From: an uncultured Rhodopila sp.
Lineage (GTDB): Bacteria > Pseudomonadota > Alphaproteobacteria > Acetobacterales > Acetobacteraceae
Length of the DNA: 64,000 bases
Assembly: GCF_903915725.1 (NCBI RefSeq)
Contig: NZ_CAIWTY010000037.1
Span: 34,110 to 98,109 of the forward strand
Direction of reading: 5' to 3'
In this document: positions 29,472 to 40,896 of the stretch, piece after piece
Position numbering within the stretch: the first letter of the stretch is position 1
How the letters are laid out: each line of letters begins with the position of its first letter
Translations under genes and position numbers: made by a program
Notes under the pieces: generated by a model
What the model saw: only the letters and a program-made list of their open reading frames with translations
Database searches by the model: none
What the model was told of the DNA's origin: nothing

Positions 29472-30438
29472 GCACGCACCTGTTCAATCTTGTTATGCAA
29501 GATACGCTGACGGAGGCTGGCGGTTGACGGGCATAGGAAGCAAGTTTGCGTCAAGACCGTATCAACGCGGTGCTCGCCATGCCGGGGTGAGAGGCCGGCT
29601 GCGGCGGTTCGGCCCCGGATGTGACGGGATGCGAGTCGCGCCGGCTTGGAGACAAAACGGCCGCCGAGACGGTAGCGCCTGTTCGCTCAACACTTCTTGC
29701 GCGGGCCGGTTTGATGCTCCGGGGTTCTTGACGGGAATGTCATGCGAGTAGCACTCAAATCAAACCAACCCGAATTTTAGATATGATACCAAAATGGATA
29801 TCACTTGATACAAAAGCTTACGCATATCGGGCGTGATGATCCTGCGCCTGCAAGCCGCATGAGCGGAGGATTGCAGGCTCATGAAAGGCGGTGGTCGCTG
29901 CCATGACAACCGATGCCAACGCACGCTGTCACCGCACGTGACCCTATGATCGGCATGACGAAGCGGCGCGGCCGGAGCGTCAACATTGTCGCCGATCGGC
30001 ATACGGTCGCCGCCGGGATCGCGGTCGGACTGAAAACGCTCCAACGGAGGGCTACGGGCTTTCTATCTCGAAAACAAAAGTCGTATATGTGACAATAACG
30101 TTATCAATTCTATCTGAGCCTCCGCGACGGGATCGGTAATCACATGAAAAATTTCATGAATTCTATCACAACATCTTGAGCGCAGACGATTCACCGCGCA
30201 TCGCCGGGTGTAGATGATTTAAAGATGTTTCAGCATTAAACATGTTGCAGATGATAAAAATATTGGCTCACGTTCGTGTAATTTCGCTTGTAAGTGGAGT
30301 GGATTCCACCCCGACACTGCGCGTTGCTAATTTATTCAACCAACACGTGTTTACTGTAATACTTCAACAAGTAGAAATTGCAGCATCGGCCAGATGTCAC
30401 TCCGATCCCGCTGCTCGCCCATGGAACAGGAGACAAGA
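29472..30438. other. Gene-free region of 967 bases with AT-rich patches
   Basis: The longest space in the window without a supportable gene. AT-rich patches at about 29750-29830 and 30060-30380 contrast with the GC-rich surroundings. It contains a 16-bp palindrome at 30143-30158 and the short palindrome GTGGATTCCAC near 30298. The only open frame (29760-30044, minus) has no family features or ribosome site. It may hold a regulatory RNA, or be foreign or decayed DNA. Confidence 0.6.
30143..30158. promoter_or_regulatory. Palindrome CATGAAA-AA-TTTCATG
   Basis: A perfect 7-bp inverted repeat with a two-base centre, in an AT-rich tract 280 bases before the response regulator gene. It has the size and symmetry of a dimeric repressor site. 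No regulator can be named. Confidence 0.35.
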
Positions 30439-30972
30439 ATGAACGTCTCGTACCTTCGAGAGCGCGTCGAGATCCCGAACGCCGATCGGCAGGGAGTCCA
30501 GGCGGCGCGGCCTTTTCCCATGCGCACCGGCGGTTTCATGCCGCCCGTTTCCAGCGCAGCTCTCAGTGTCTTTCCGCCCGACGAACCCGCCACAAGCCCC
30601 CGGCGCGTCCTGCTGGTCGATGACAACGACCCGGTTCGGGAAACCCTGGCCGACTTGCTCGAATCCGAAGGTTTTCAGACGGTCCAGGCCATCGATGCCG
30701 CGCAGGCGATCATGCTGATGCGCAGTCAACCCGGCTTCGATGTCCTGGTGACGGACCTGTCCATGCCGGGCGCGGACGGCATCACCCTGATCCATCAGGC
30801 CCGTCAGCTCCAGCCAGCCCTTCCGGCGATCCTGCTGACCGGCTACGCAGAACAGGTGACGTCCGTAGCCGTCGTTGCCGGGGGCAGTTTCCACGTCCTG
30901 CGCAAGCCGATCGAGGGAGACCGTCTCGTCGAGCAGATCTCCGTTCTGGTGCGACGCCCGCGCCAGGACTAA
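30439..30972 (+). CDS. Single-domain response regulator (CheY-like receiver)
   Basis: 177 residues. A 55-residue unstructured Pro-rich N-terminus precedes one receiver domain. The receiver has acidic D61/D62, phosphoacceptor D106 in LVTDLSMPG, T134 in LLTGYAE and K156 in LRKPI. No output domain follows, so it acts through protein contacts or in a phosphorelay. No histidine kinase is adjacent. ATG at 30439 is preceded by AGGAGA at a good distance. The kinase partner is unknown. Confidence 0.87.
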   Translation: MNVSYLRERVEIPNADRQGVQAARPFPMRTGGFMPPVSSAALSVFPPDEPATSPRRVLLVDDNDPVRETLADLLESEGFQTVQAIDAAQAIMLMRSQPGFDVLVTDLSMPGADGITLIHQARQLQPALPAILLTGYAEQVTSVAVVAGGSFHVLRKPIEGDRLVEQISVLVRRPRQD

Positions 30973-31038
30973 AACCGGTCTGCGGAGTCATTGCCCGATG
31001 CGCACCGCGGCCTGAACCGTCGTGGCGGGCGCAGGTCG

Positions 31039-31208
31039 CATAGTCGTTGAAATAGTGCCGTGGCGGCGGCGTTTTTCCCCCGTCATGCTACGCGGAGGCG
31101 CATCATCCACACCTTGTGGTGCGGGTTCAGGCAAAGGCGTGGATGCCCATCTTCGCCGGCATGGCGAGGGGAAGCGGCGCCCGACGGGCGCTATGTAATG
31201 CCGATGGT
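31039..31208. repeat. Long palindromic repeat type A, diverged copy
   Basis: Follows the order of the full-length copy at 40671-40863: CATAGTCGTTGAAATAG, CCCCCGTCATG, CGGAGGCGCA, CATCCACACCTTG, AAAGGCGTGGATG, GGCATGGCG, GCTATGTAATGCC. Several arms have decayed. It lies in the 570-base gap 30973-31542 between the response regulator and gltD; no gene is supportable there. Confidence 0.75.
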
Positions 31209-31542
31209 GCGCAGGCCCGTACGGCGGGATCGCATTCCCGGCTTAGCCCGACCGATCGGTTGGAATCGCGCAGTCAAGTGAAACGTGTCGCTTTTGCGCG
31301 CAAACGTTGTTTCCAAAAACCGATATATAAGTTACAATATCGTTCCGTAATCGCTGCGGGCATTCGGAACAACTCTCCGGCCGCCCCACTCCGTCATGCC
31401 GGCGGTGATCGGCATGCACGCCTTTTGCTCGTGATGGCGTGCGAGCGGGAACGCGAGGAGAACCCGCGGCCGTCCTGACGGCGACCGCGCCGATATGCGA
31501 AAGCTCAGCGCGGACCGGTATGAAGCAACTCCGCCGTCTGCC

Positions 31543-32994
<1,452 letters not shown>

Positions 32995-33070
32995 CGTCGT
33001 CTCCCATGCGCCGGCAGCGGGGCCGCCCGGTTCCGCACGGGAACCGGGGCCTGCCTCGGCGGGTCAGTGT

Positions 33071-36000
33071 CTATTCGGCAGCGGCGGCAGCGGCGCTGGC
33101 TTCGGCGCGGAGTTCAAGCAACGCGCGCTTGTATTCCAGCGGCACGACCTTGATGAACCGGGACAGGGCACTGTCCCAGTCTTCCAGCAGGAACCGCGCC
33201 CGCGTGCTGCCGGTGAACAGCAGGTGCCGCTCCACCAGGATACGCAGCCGCTCCGCATCGAAGCGCAGCGGGTCGCCCATGCCGTTGTCATCGACACTGG
33301 TGCCGCGCTGCCGCGGCCGCCCGGGCTCGTCCGCCAGGCCGAGTTCCGCCACGCCCACCGGTTCCAGCTCGACGCCGGACATGTTGCACAGCTTCCGGAA
33401 CTGGTCGTACTCGTCGTAGACATAGGCGATGCCGCCCGACATGCCCGCGGCGAAGTTGCGGCCGGTCTCACCCAGCACCACCACCACGCCTCCGGTCATG
33501 TATTCGGCGCCATGATCGCCGCAGCCTTCGACCACCGTCACCGCGCCGGAGTTGCGCACCGCGAAGCGTTCGCCGGCCACGCCTTCGAAGTAGGCCTCGC
33601 CCGCGATGGCGCCATACAGCACCGTGTTGCCGACGATAATATTGGCAGACGGATTGCGCTTCGCCACTGCCGGCTGGCGCACCACGACGCGGCCGCCGGA
33701 CAGGCCCTTGCCGACATAGTCGTTGCCGTCGCCGCTGAGATACAGCGACACGCCGCGCGACAGGAACGCCCCGAAGCTCTGCCCGGCGGTGCCGGTCAGC
33801 GAGATCGAGATCGTGTCCTCCGGCAGCCCGGCATGGCCGTAGCGCCTGGCGACCTCACCGGACAGCATGGCGCCGACGGTGCGGTTGATGTTGCGCACCG
33901 GGTGCTCCAGCCGCACCGGAGTCTGGTTCTCCAGCGCCTCCTTGGCTTCCTTGATCAGCACCTGGTCCAGCGCCTTGTCGAGGTGGTGGTTCTGGAACTC
34001 GGAGTGGTGGATGCCGACGCCCGGCTTGGCTTCCGGCTCATACAGAATGCGGCTGAGATCGACGCCGTGCGCCTTCCAGTGCTCGAGCGCCTTGCGGAAG
34101 TCCATCTTGCCGACCTGGCCGACCATCTCATTGAAGGTGCGGAAGCCGAGCTTGGACATCAGGTGGCGGACTTCTTCGGCGATGAAGAAGAAGTAGTTGA
34201 TGACGTGCTCGGGCGTGCCGGTGAAGCGCTTGCGCAGCACCGGGTCCTGCGTCGCCACCCCGACCGGGCAGGTGTTCAGGTGGCACTTGCGCATCATGAT
34301 GCAGCCAGCGGCGATCAGCGGCGCGGTGGCGAAGCCGAACTCATCCGCGCCGAGCAGCGCGCCGACGACCACGTCCCGGCCGGTGCGCAGGCCGCCATCG
34401 ACCTGCACCGCGACGCGGCTGCGCAGGCTGTTCAGCACCAGGGTCTGCTGTGTTTCGGCGAGGCCGATTTCCCAGGGCGAGCCGGCATGGGTCAGCGAGG
34501 TCAGCGGGCTGGCGCCGGTGCCGCCTTCGTAGCCGGAGATGGTGATATGGTCCGCGCGCGCCTTGGCCACGCCCGCCGCCACGGTGCCGACACCGACCTC
34601 CGACACCAGTTTCACGGAGATGCGCGCCCTGCCGTTGGCATTCTTCAGGTCGTGGATAAGCTGCGCCAGATCCTCAATCGAGTAGATATCGTGGTGCGGC
34701 GGCGGCGAGATCAGGCCCACGCCCGGGGTGGAATAACGCACCCGGGCGATGTTCTTGTCCACCTTGTGGCCGGGCAACTGTCCGCCTTCGCCCGGCTTCG
34801 CGCCCTGCGCCATCTTGATCTGGATGTCGTCGGCGTTGACCAGATATTCCGTCGTCACGCCGAACCGGCCGGAGGCGACCTGCTTGATCGCGGACCGCTC
34901 GGAATCCCCGTTCGCCTTGGGCAGGAAGCGATCCGCTTCCTCGCCGCCCTCGCCGGTGTTCGACCGCCCGCCGATACGGTTCATCGCGATCGCCAGGGTG
35001 GTGTGCGCTTCGCGCGAAATCGAGCCGAAGCTCATCGCACCGGTGGCGAAGCGTTTGACGATTTCGGAAGCCGGCTCGACCTCGTCCAGCGGCACCGGTG
35101 TCGGTGCGAACTTGAACTCCATCAGACCGCGGATGGTCAGCAGGCGTTCGCTTTGGTCGTCCAGCGTCTTGGTAAACGCATGGAATTCCTCGGGCAGGTT
35201 GCCGCGCACCGCGTGCTGCAGTTTGGCGACTGATTCCGGCGTCCAGGCATGCGCCTCGCCGCGCAGGCGGAAGGCGTAGTCGCCACCGACATCCAGCATG
35301 CCACGGTAGATCGGGTTCTCGCCGTAGGCCGCGCGATGGCGAGCCACCGCTTCCTGGGCGATTTCCGGAAAGCCGACGCCCTCGATTGTCGTCGCGGTGC
35401 CGGTGAAGCATTTGTTGACGAAGCCCGAGGACAAGCCGACAGCGTCGAAGATCTGCGCGCCGCAATAGGACTGGTAGGTGGAAATGCCCATCTTGGACAT
35501 CACCTTCATGATCCCCTTGCCGACGGCCTTGAGGTAGTTCTTCTTAACCTCCGCGGCGGTCTTGTTCAGCTTGGTCTGGACGCGGATCTGCTCCAGCGTC
35601 TCGAACGCCAGATACGGGTTGATCGCCTCGGCGCCATAGCCGGCGAGGACGCAGAAATGGTGCACCTCGCGCGCTTCGCCGGTTTCCACCACGATGCCTG
35701 TGCTCATGCGCAAACCCTGACGAATCAGGTGGTTGTGCACCGACGCTGTAGCGAGAAGTGAAGGCACGGGGATGCGGTCGGGGCCGACGTCGCGGTCCGA
35801 CAGGATCAGGATGTTGTAGTCGGCCAGCACCGCCTCGGTGGCTTCCTGGCAGATCCGCGCGACCGCCGCTTCCATCCCGCCCGCGCCTTCGTCCGCCAGC
35901 CACGTGGTGTCGATGGTCTGGGTGCGGAACGCGCCGCCGGCCAGGTTATCGATGTCGCGGATCTTCTCCAGATCCGTGTTGGTCAGGATCGGCTGCACCA

Positions 36001-37720
36001 CTTCCAGCCGGTAGTGGTTGCCGGCATGGTGCCCGAGCAGGTTCGGCCGCGGCCCGATGATCGAGACCAGCGACATCACCAGCTCCTCGCGGATCGGATC
36101 TATCGGCGGGTTGGTGACCTGCGCGAAATTCTGCTTGAAGTAATTGAACAGCAGCTTGGGCTTGTCGGACAGCACCGCCAGCGGCGTGTCGGTGCCCATG
36201 GACCCGATCGGGTCGTCGCCGAGGCGGGCCATCGGCTCCAGGAAGAACTGGATGTCTTCCTGGGTGTAGCCGAACGCCTGCTGGGTGTTCAGCAATGCCT
36301 CGGTATCGTTGCGGCGGGGCAGGGCGCGGCGTTCGTCGCTTTCGGCGAGGTCCTCCAGCTTGAACTGGGTCTGCTTCAGCCATTCGGCATAGGGATGCTC
36401 GCGCGCCAGCTTCTGCTTGATCTCCGCATCGTCGATGATGCGGCCTTCTTCCAGGTCGATCAGCAGCATCTTGCCCGGTTGCAGGCGCCACTTGCGGACG
36501 ATCTTCTCCTCCGGCACCGGCAGCACGCCGGATTCCGAGGCCATGATCACGTAGTCGTCATCCGTGATGACGTAGCGGGCGGGGCGCAGGCCGTTGCGGT
36601 CCAGCGTGGCGCCGATCTGGCGGCCATCGGTGAAGGCGATGGCGGCGGGGCCGTCCCACGGCTCCATCAGCGCGGCGTAGTATTCGTAGAACGCCTTGCG
36701 CTCCGGATCCATCAGCGGGTCGTGCGCCCAGGCTTCCGGGATCAGCATCATCATGCCATGCGCCAGCGAGTAGCCGCCCGCCACCAGCAGTTCCAGCGCG
36801 TTATCAAGACATGCCGTATCCGACTGATTATGCGGGATAATCGGCCACATCTTGTTGAGGTCCGGCCCGAGCAGGTCGGATTCCATCGAGCGGCGGCGCG
36901 AATACATCCAGTTGACGTTGCCGCGGACGGTGTTGATCTCGCCGTTATGCGCCAGCAGGCGATACGGATGCGCCAGCTTCCAGGATGGGAAGGTGTTGGT
37001 CGAGAAGCGCTGATGCACCATCGCCAGCGCCGAGGTGGTCAGCAGCGAGCGCAGGTCATGATAGAAGGTGCCGACCTGGGTGGCGAGCAGCAGGCCCTTG
37101 TAGACGATCGTCCGGGTGGAGAACGAGGCCATGTAGAACTCGGTCAGGCCGGGGATGTTCCGCTTGACCGCCATGGTGGCCAGGTTGTTGAGGATCTGCT
37201 TGCGGATCGTCAGGACCTTGCGCTCGAACGCGGCCTGGTCGCGGATCGACAGGCTGGAGGCGATGATCGCCTGGCGGATCACCGGCATGGTCTCGATGAC
37301 GGTCTTGCCGAGGCCGGTCAGGTCCGTCGGCACGTCGCGCCAGCCGACCATGGACTGGCCTTCCTTGGCGACGACCTGCTCGAAGAAGCGCACGGCTTCC
37401 TCGCGGGCGCCGGGATCGCGCGGCAGGAAGCACATCGCGACGGCGTAGCGGCCGACAGCGGGCAGCGACTTGCCCTTGGCGCGTGCCCAATCATTGAGCA
37501 GCGCGTCCGGGATCTGGATCAGGATGCCGGCGCCGTCGCCGACCAGCGGGTCCGCCCCGACCGCACCGCGGTGGTCGAGATTTTCCAGGATTTTCAGGCC
37601 CTGGGCGATGATATCATGAGATTTTCGGCCCTTGATATTCACCACGAAGCCGACGCCGCACGAATCGTGCTCGTTCCGCGGATCGTACAGGCCCTGTCTC
37701 ATAACCTCATGCATCGGCAT
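33071..37720 (-). CDS. gltB: Glutamate synthase (NADPH) large subunit
   Basis: 1549 residues from the ATG at 37720, which has AGGGAAG before it. A 20-residue propeptide precedes the catalytic C21 in DSCGVGFV, the N-terminal nucleophile of the class II amidotransferase domain. It is followed by the central and FMN-binding synthase domains, the [3Fe-4S] loop [14 protein letters not shown], and a C-terminal beta-helix rich in GG(V/I)xVV repeats. The frame is open upstream to 38266, but only because intergenic repeats lack stops. Makes two glutamates from glutamine and 2-oxoglutarate. Confidence 0.97.
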   Translation of the reverse strand: MPMHEVMRQGLYDPRNEHDSCGVGFVVNIKGRKSHDIIAQGLKILENLDHRGAVGADPLVGDGAGILIQIPDALLNDWARAKGKSLPAVGRYAVAMCFLPRDPGAREEAVRFFEQVVAKEGQSMVGWRDVPTDLTGLGKTVIETMPVIRQAIIASSLSIRDQAAFERKVLTIRKQILNNLATMAVKRNIPGLTEFYMASFSTRTIVYKGLLLATQVGTFYHDLRSLLTTSALAMVHQRFSTNTFPSWKLAHPYRLLAHNGEINTVRGNVNWMYSRRRSMESDLLGPDLNKMWPIIPHNQSDTACLDNALELLVAGGYSLAHGMMMLIPEAWAHDPLMDPERKAFYEYYAALMEPWDGPAAIAFTDGRQIGATLDRNGLRPARYVITDDDYVIMASESGVLPVPEEKIVRKWRLQPGKMLLIDLEEGRIIDDAEIKQKLAREHPYAEWLKQTQFKLEDLAESDERRALPRRNDTEALLNTQQAFGYTQEDIQFFLEPMARLGDDPIGSMGTDTPLAVLSDKPKLLFNYFKQNFAQVTNPPIDPIREELVMSLVSIIGPRPNLLGHHAGNHYRLEVVQPILTNTDLEKIRDIDNLAGGAFRTQTIDTTWLADEGAGGMEAAVARICQEATEAVLADYNILILSDRDVGPDRIPVPSLLATASVHNHLIRQGLRMSTGIVVETGEAREVHHFCVLAGYGAEAINPYLAFETLEQIRVQTKLNKTAAEVKKNYLKAVGKGIMKVMSKMGISTYQSYCGAQIFDAVGLSSGFVNKCFTGTATTIEGVGFPEIAQEAVARHRAAYGENPIYRGMLDVGGDYAFRLRGEAHAWTPESVAKLQHAVRGNLPEEFHAFTKTLDDQSERLLTIRGLMEFKFAPTPVPLDEVEPASEIVKRFATGAMSFGSISREAHTTLAIAMNRIGGRSNTGEGGEEADRFLPKANGDSERSAIKQVASGRFGVTTEYLVNADDIQIKMAQGAKPGEGGQLPGHKVDKNIARVRYSTPGVGLISPPPHHDIYSIEDLAQLIHDLKNANGRARISVKLVSEVGVGTVAAGVAKARADHITISGYEGGTGASPLTSLTHAGSPWEIGLAETQQTLVLNSLRSRVAVQVDGGLRTGRDVVVGALLGADEFGFATAPLIAAGCIMMRKCHLNTCPVGVATQDPVLRKRFTGTPEHVINYFFFIAEEVRHLMSKLGFRTFNEMVGQVGKMDFRKALEHWKAHGVDLSRILYEPEAKPGVGIHHSEFQNHHLDKALDQVLIKEAKEALENQTPVRLEHPVRNINRTVGAMLSGEVARRYGHAGLPEDTISISLTGTAGQSFGAFLSRGVSLYLSGDGNDYVGKGLSGGRVVVRQPAVAKRNPSANIIVGNTVLYGAIAGEAYFEGVAGERFAVRNSGAVTVVEGCGDHGAEYMTGGVVVVLGETGRNFAAGMSGGIAYVYDEYDQFRKLCNMSGVELEPVGVAELGLADEPGRPRQRGTSVDDNGMGDPLRFDAERLRILVERHLLFTGSTRARFLLEDWDSALSRFIKVVPLEYKRALLELRAEASAAAAAAE

Positions 37721-37907
37721 AAACTTCCCTGGCGATATGCAACTGCCTCTATGGGCGCGCCGGGGGTCCTTTTGCCCTTCCAGCGGCTGAATGGCAATGA
37801 TCCTGCCGCAAAGCAGCGTATGCGATGTGATCAGGGCCGGGCAAGGGAGCAAAATCGGCCCGGGGGCGACCGGGGCCGGGCTGAGGAGCGCCGACGCGGG
37901 GCAGAAA

Positions 37908-38396
37908 CCCATAGGCGTTAAAATGGCAGCCGGCGGTCGCCGCTTCCCCTCGTCATGCCGACGGAGGTCGGCATCCACGCCTTTGCCTAAACCCGCACCG
38001 CAAGGCGTGGATGGTGCGCCTCCCAGGCTGTGCGAAAACTCAGCGCCGGATTTGGTTTGTAGAAGATCCTCCTCCAAGCATCCGGAGGTTGCCGTTCGCG
38101 CGAGGTTTGATTCGGGTGGCACGGTCGCCGCTTCCGTCATGGCGGGCGAGGGGCCGCCATCCACGCCTTTGTTTATACAGGGAAAAGGCGTGGATGCCGA
38201 CCTCCGTCGGCATGACGGGGTGGCGCCGCCGGGGAGTCGGACCCAACCCCGGCTGGACCGTGGCACGCGCTATCCCCGCGGTGCAGAAAAGCATTCTACA
38301 CCTCTGTTACAAAGACGAGTTTTCGCACAGCCCGCTCCGCGCACCATGACGGGGGGACAAAGGCAGCCGCCGCAGCACTATTTTAACGCCTATGGG
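37908..38396. repeat. Long palindromic repeat type A, split by a small inserted element
   Basis: Ends are a perfect 16-bp inverted repeat: CCCATAGGCGTTAAAA (37908-37923) and TTTTAACGCCTATGGG (38381-38396). Removing 38024-38334 and one CTCC rebuilds a continuous repeat matching the reverse of 40671-40863 and 63856-64000. It fills most of the 685-base gap 37721-38405 between gltB and the dehydrogenase gene. Confidence 0.85.
38024..38334. mobile_element. 311-bp non-autonomous element (MITE-like) with 18-bp terminal inverted repeats
   Basis: Left end CAGGCTGTGCGAAAACTC and right end GAGTTTTCGCACAGCCCG pair in 17 of 18 positions. The flanks are CTCC at 38020-38023 and CTCC at 38335-38338, a 4-bp target duplication within a type A repeat whose uninterrupted form has one CTCC. 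There is no transposase frame, so it must move with a transposase supplied elsewhere. It contains a complete short palindromic repeat at about 38138-38217. Confidence 0.8.
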
Positions 38397-38405
38397 GCAG
38401 ATCCC

Positions 38406-39416
38406 TCAGTCGCTGTCAGGCGGAATGACATTCTGTGGCCGCGGGCCAAGCAGCGCGGCGCGCATCGTCTCGGCCGACTTGGTGCGGATATCCTCCCAGG
38501 CCTGCGGCGAAAAGAACGCCGAGTGCGGGGTGACGATCAGACGCCCGAGTGTCCAGTCCTCCTTCGCGCGATAGGCCCGCAGCAGTTCCGGCACCGGCTC
38601 AACCGGAGGCTCGACCGGCAGGACATCCAGGCCGACGCCCGCCAGGTGCCCGCTCTTGAGCAACGTGGCGAGGGCATCCACATCGATGATCGCGCCGCGT
38701 GCGGTGTTCACCACCACGGCGCCTCGCGGCAGCAGCGAGAGTTCCTTCAGTCCCAGCAAACCACGGGTTTCCCGGGTCAGTGGCGTGTGGACGGACAGCG
38801 TGTCGGTCTGCCGCAGCAAATTCTCCAGCGTCGCGGCCCGTTCCACCCCCAGTCCGAGTTCGACACCGTTCGGCAGGTGCGGATCGTGGAACACCACCCG
38901 GAAGCCGAAAGCCTTGGCCCGCAAGGCGACGGCTGTGGCGATCCGGCCCAGTCCGACAATGCCGAAGGTCTGCACCGATGATCGGCGCACCAACGGATCG
39001 ATGATGGGACGCCAGTCGGCCGGCGGTTCGGTGCGTTGTCCTTCGTGGTGCAGCAGCAGGCCGCGCCGCAGCGCCAGGGCCAACGCCATCGCATGGTCCG
39101 CGACCTCGGTGGTGCCGTAATCGGGCACATTCAGGATCATGATGCCGCGTTCCGCCGCGGCGGTGCGGTCGAGGTTGTCGTAGCCAACACCCATGCGGCA
39201 GATCGCGCGCAGGCGGGGGAAGCGCGTCAGATCGTCGGCGGTGACCTTGTAGCGGAGGATCATCAGCCCTTCCGCCGTGGCACAGTCGGCGTCCGCCAGA
39301 TCGTACAGCGATGCGGTTGCCTTGGGGAAAATCACCCGGACGTCCGGGCCGTAGATCCGCCGCTCCACGCTGTCGTCGGGATAGACGTTCTCCGAATACA
39401 GAACAGTGGCGGTCAT
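38406..39416 (-). CDS. D-isomer-specific 2-hydroxyacid dehydrogenase, CtBP-like
   Basis: 336 residues, NAD(P)-dependent reduction of 2-keto acids. The nucleotide motif GIVGLGRIA (152-160) and the catalytic triad R240 (NTARG), E269 (DVLPVEP) and H298 (TPHSAFF) are intact. ICRMGVGYDNLD is typical of the phosphoglycerate dehydrogenase/CtBP branch, but no regulatory ACT domain follows. ATG at 39416 starts MTATVLYSEN. Substrate unknown; glyoxylate/hydroxypyruvate or a hydroxyacid are possible. Confidence 0.9.
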   Translation of the reverse strand: MTATVLYSENVYPDDSVERRIYGPDVRVIFPKATASLYDLADADCATAEGLMILRYKVTADDLTRFPRLRAICRMGVGYDNLDRTAAAERGIMILNVPDYGTTEVADHAMALALALRRGLLLHHEGQRTEPPADWRPIIDPLVRRSSVQTFGIVGLGRIATAVALRAKAFGFRVVFHDPHLPNGVELGLGVERAATLENLLRQTDTLSVHTPLTRETRGLLGLKELSLLPRGAVVVNTARGAIIDVDALATLLKSGHLAGVGLDVLPVEPPVEPVPELLRAYRAKEDWTLGRLIVTPHSAFFSPQAWEDIRTKSAETMRAALLGPRPQNVIPPDSD

Positions 39417-39480
39417 GGCCGATCGGCTCCCCGGGGGTTCGGACCATCCTGGAACGGCCCGGACCCCCGTGCAATCCGGC

Positions 39481-39726
39481 CTACTGGGTCTGCGACTTCT
39501 TGGCCTCGTGGTGGCCGATGGCAGCCCCGGTGGCAGCACCGGCCATTGCATGGCCGCTGCCCATTTCGTGGCCGGCAACGGCACCGATAGCCGCGCCCTT
39601 CGCGGTGCCGCCCTTCGTGCTGCTGTTGGAGGTGTTCGTGGTCGTGTTGCTGTTGGTGCTGTCCGTCGCCGCGAAAGCCGCGGTGGACAGGCCAGCCAGC
39701 ATGGCCGTCAAAATCAGGCGTCGCAT
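39481..39726 (-). CDS. Small secreted glycine-zipper protein
   Basis: 81 residues. Signal peptide MRRLILTAMLAGLSTAAFA with cleavage near residue 19, a Ser/Thr/Asn-rich stretch, then GGTAKGAAIGAVAGHEMGSGHAMAGAATGAAIGHH. This glycine-zipper pattern, with small residues every four positions, is seen in periplasmic or outer-membrane lipoprotein-like proteins. AGGAGG lies just before the ATG. Function not known. Confidence 0.72.
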   Translation of the reverse strand: MRRLILTAMLAGLSTAAFAATDSTNSNTTTNTSNSSTKGGTAKGAAIGAVAGHEMGSGHAMAGAATGAAIGHHEAKKSQTQ

Positions 39727-39822
39727 TCGGTTCCTCCTGTTGAGAAGCGCCTGTAACGCGGTCCGGAGCGATACGTTCCGCCGGCTTGCCAATCGGCGGG
39801 ATAAGGCGGCAACGTCGCCGGC

Positions 39823-40578
39823 ATGGCACAGCGGCGATGCATCCTTGTCACAGGCGCCGGCAGCGGCATTGGCGCGGCGGTCTGCCGGGCGATGGCCGGG
39901 CCAAACAGCGCCATCATGATCCACACCCGCCGCAACCGCGACGGCGCCGAAGCGGTGGCCCGTCAGGTGCGGGAAGCCGGCGGTGAGGCGGCGGTTGCCC
40001 TTGGCGACCTGGCCGAACCGGCGGTGGCGGCGGAGCTGGTCGCGGCGGCGGTTCAGGGGCTCGGGCGGCTGGATGTGCTGATCAGCAACGCCGGTTTCGC
40101 TGATCGCACCGGGTTCGCTGAGCTGACGGATGCGGGATTCGCGGCGTCGGCGGGGGCGATCCAGGGGGCGTTCTTCCGCCTCGCCCGGGCCGCGCTGCCG
40201 CATCTGCGCAGCGCGACGAATGGGCGCGTGATCGCCGTTTCGAGCTTCGTCGCGCATGTCTTCCGCACGGATGTGACGACATTTCCGGCCTCGGCCGCGG
40301 CGAAAGCGGGGTTGGAGGCGCTCGTGAAGGCTCTGGCGATCGATCTCGGCCCGGCGGGTGTGACGGTGAACGCCGTGGTTCCGGGTTTCATCCGCAAGGA
40401 TGCGGGCGCCCACCGGGCCATCGGTCCCGGGGCGCTGGCGGACCAGACGTCCCGCATCCCGCTAGGGCGGATTGGCGTTCCGGAGGATGTCGCCGCGGTG
40501 GTCGCGTTCCTGGCGTCTCCCGCCGCGGGCTACGTCACGGGCCAGGCGATCCACGTTGATGGCGGGCTGGTGATGTGA
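39823..40578 (+). CDS. SDR family oxidoreductase lacking the catalytic Tyr
   Basis: 251 residues, Rossmann fold. NAD(P) motif TGAGSGIG (10-17), SNAG at 88-91, catalytic-loop S140/S141, and K161. The usual Tyr four residues before Lys is replaced: the sequence is F154-P-A-S157-A-A-A-K161, so Ser sits in the Tyr place. The end has VNAVVPGFIRKD and GQAIHVDGG, normal for the family. It may be a reductase using another acid or a non-catalytic member. Starts at ATG 39823. Confidence 0.87.
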   Translation: MAQRRCILVTGAGSGIGAAVCRAMAGPNSAIMIHTRRNRDGAEAVARQVREAGGEAAVALGDLAEPAVAAELVAAAVQGLGRLDVLISNAGFADRTGFAELTDAGFAASAGAIQGAFFRLARAALPHLRSATNGRVIAVSSFVAHVFRTDVTTFPASAAAKAGLEALVKALAIDLGPAGVTVNAVVPGFIRKDAGAHRAIGPGALADQTSRIPLGRIGVPEDVAAVVAFLASPAAGYVTGQAIHVDGGLVM

Positions 40579-40670
40579 ACGATCACGTCCCGGCGGGATT
40601 GTGCCGGCGAAGGTCGGCGTCAACCGCTTTTTGGCTGCGCAACCAGAGGCGTGCATGGCGGGGCTGCGCG

Positions 40671-40863
40671 CGTAGGCGTTAGATTAGTGCCGCGGCGGCT
40701 GCGTTTGTCCCCCGTCATGGTGCGCGGAGAATGCCCCGGCGAAGGCCGGGGGCGCACCATCCACGCCTTGCGGTGCGGATTTAGGCAAAGGCGTGGATGC
40801 CGACCTCCGTCGGGATGACGGGGGGAAGCGGCGCCCGACCAGCGCTATTTTAACGCCTATGGG
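40671..40863. repeat. Long palindromic repeat type A, best full-length copy
   Basis: 193 bp. Begins CGTAGGCGTTAGATTAGTG and ends GCTATTTTAACGCCTATGGG, with internal pairs GTCATGGTGCGC/GGCGCACCAT, CATCCACGCCTTG/AAAGGCGTGGATG and CCGACCTCCGTCGG. It can fold into several nested hairpins. It lies in the 318-base gap 40579-40896 between the SDR gene and a secreted-protein gene; no coding frame is supportable there. Confidence 0.85.
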
Positions 40864-40896
40864 CCTGCGCCCGCCATGGCGGCAGTGCGATCGTGC

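Noticed and set aside
29760..30044. 94-residue minus-strand frame in the large gap
   Set aside because: No recognisable family, no ribosome site, and composition unlike the genes around it.
31380..31445. Possible further palindromic repeat near CGTCATGCCGGCGGTGATCG
   Set aside because: Only a fragment matches the family and the arms do not pair over a useful length, so it was not listed as a copy.
37721..38266. N-terminal extension of GltB
   Set aside because: The extra residues come from palindromic repeats and the MITE; the family start and ribosome site are at 37720.
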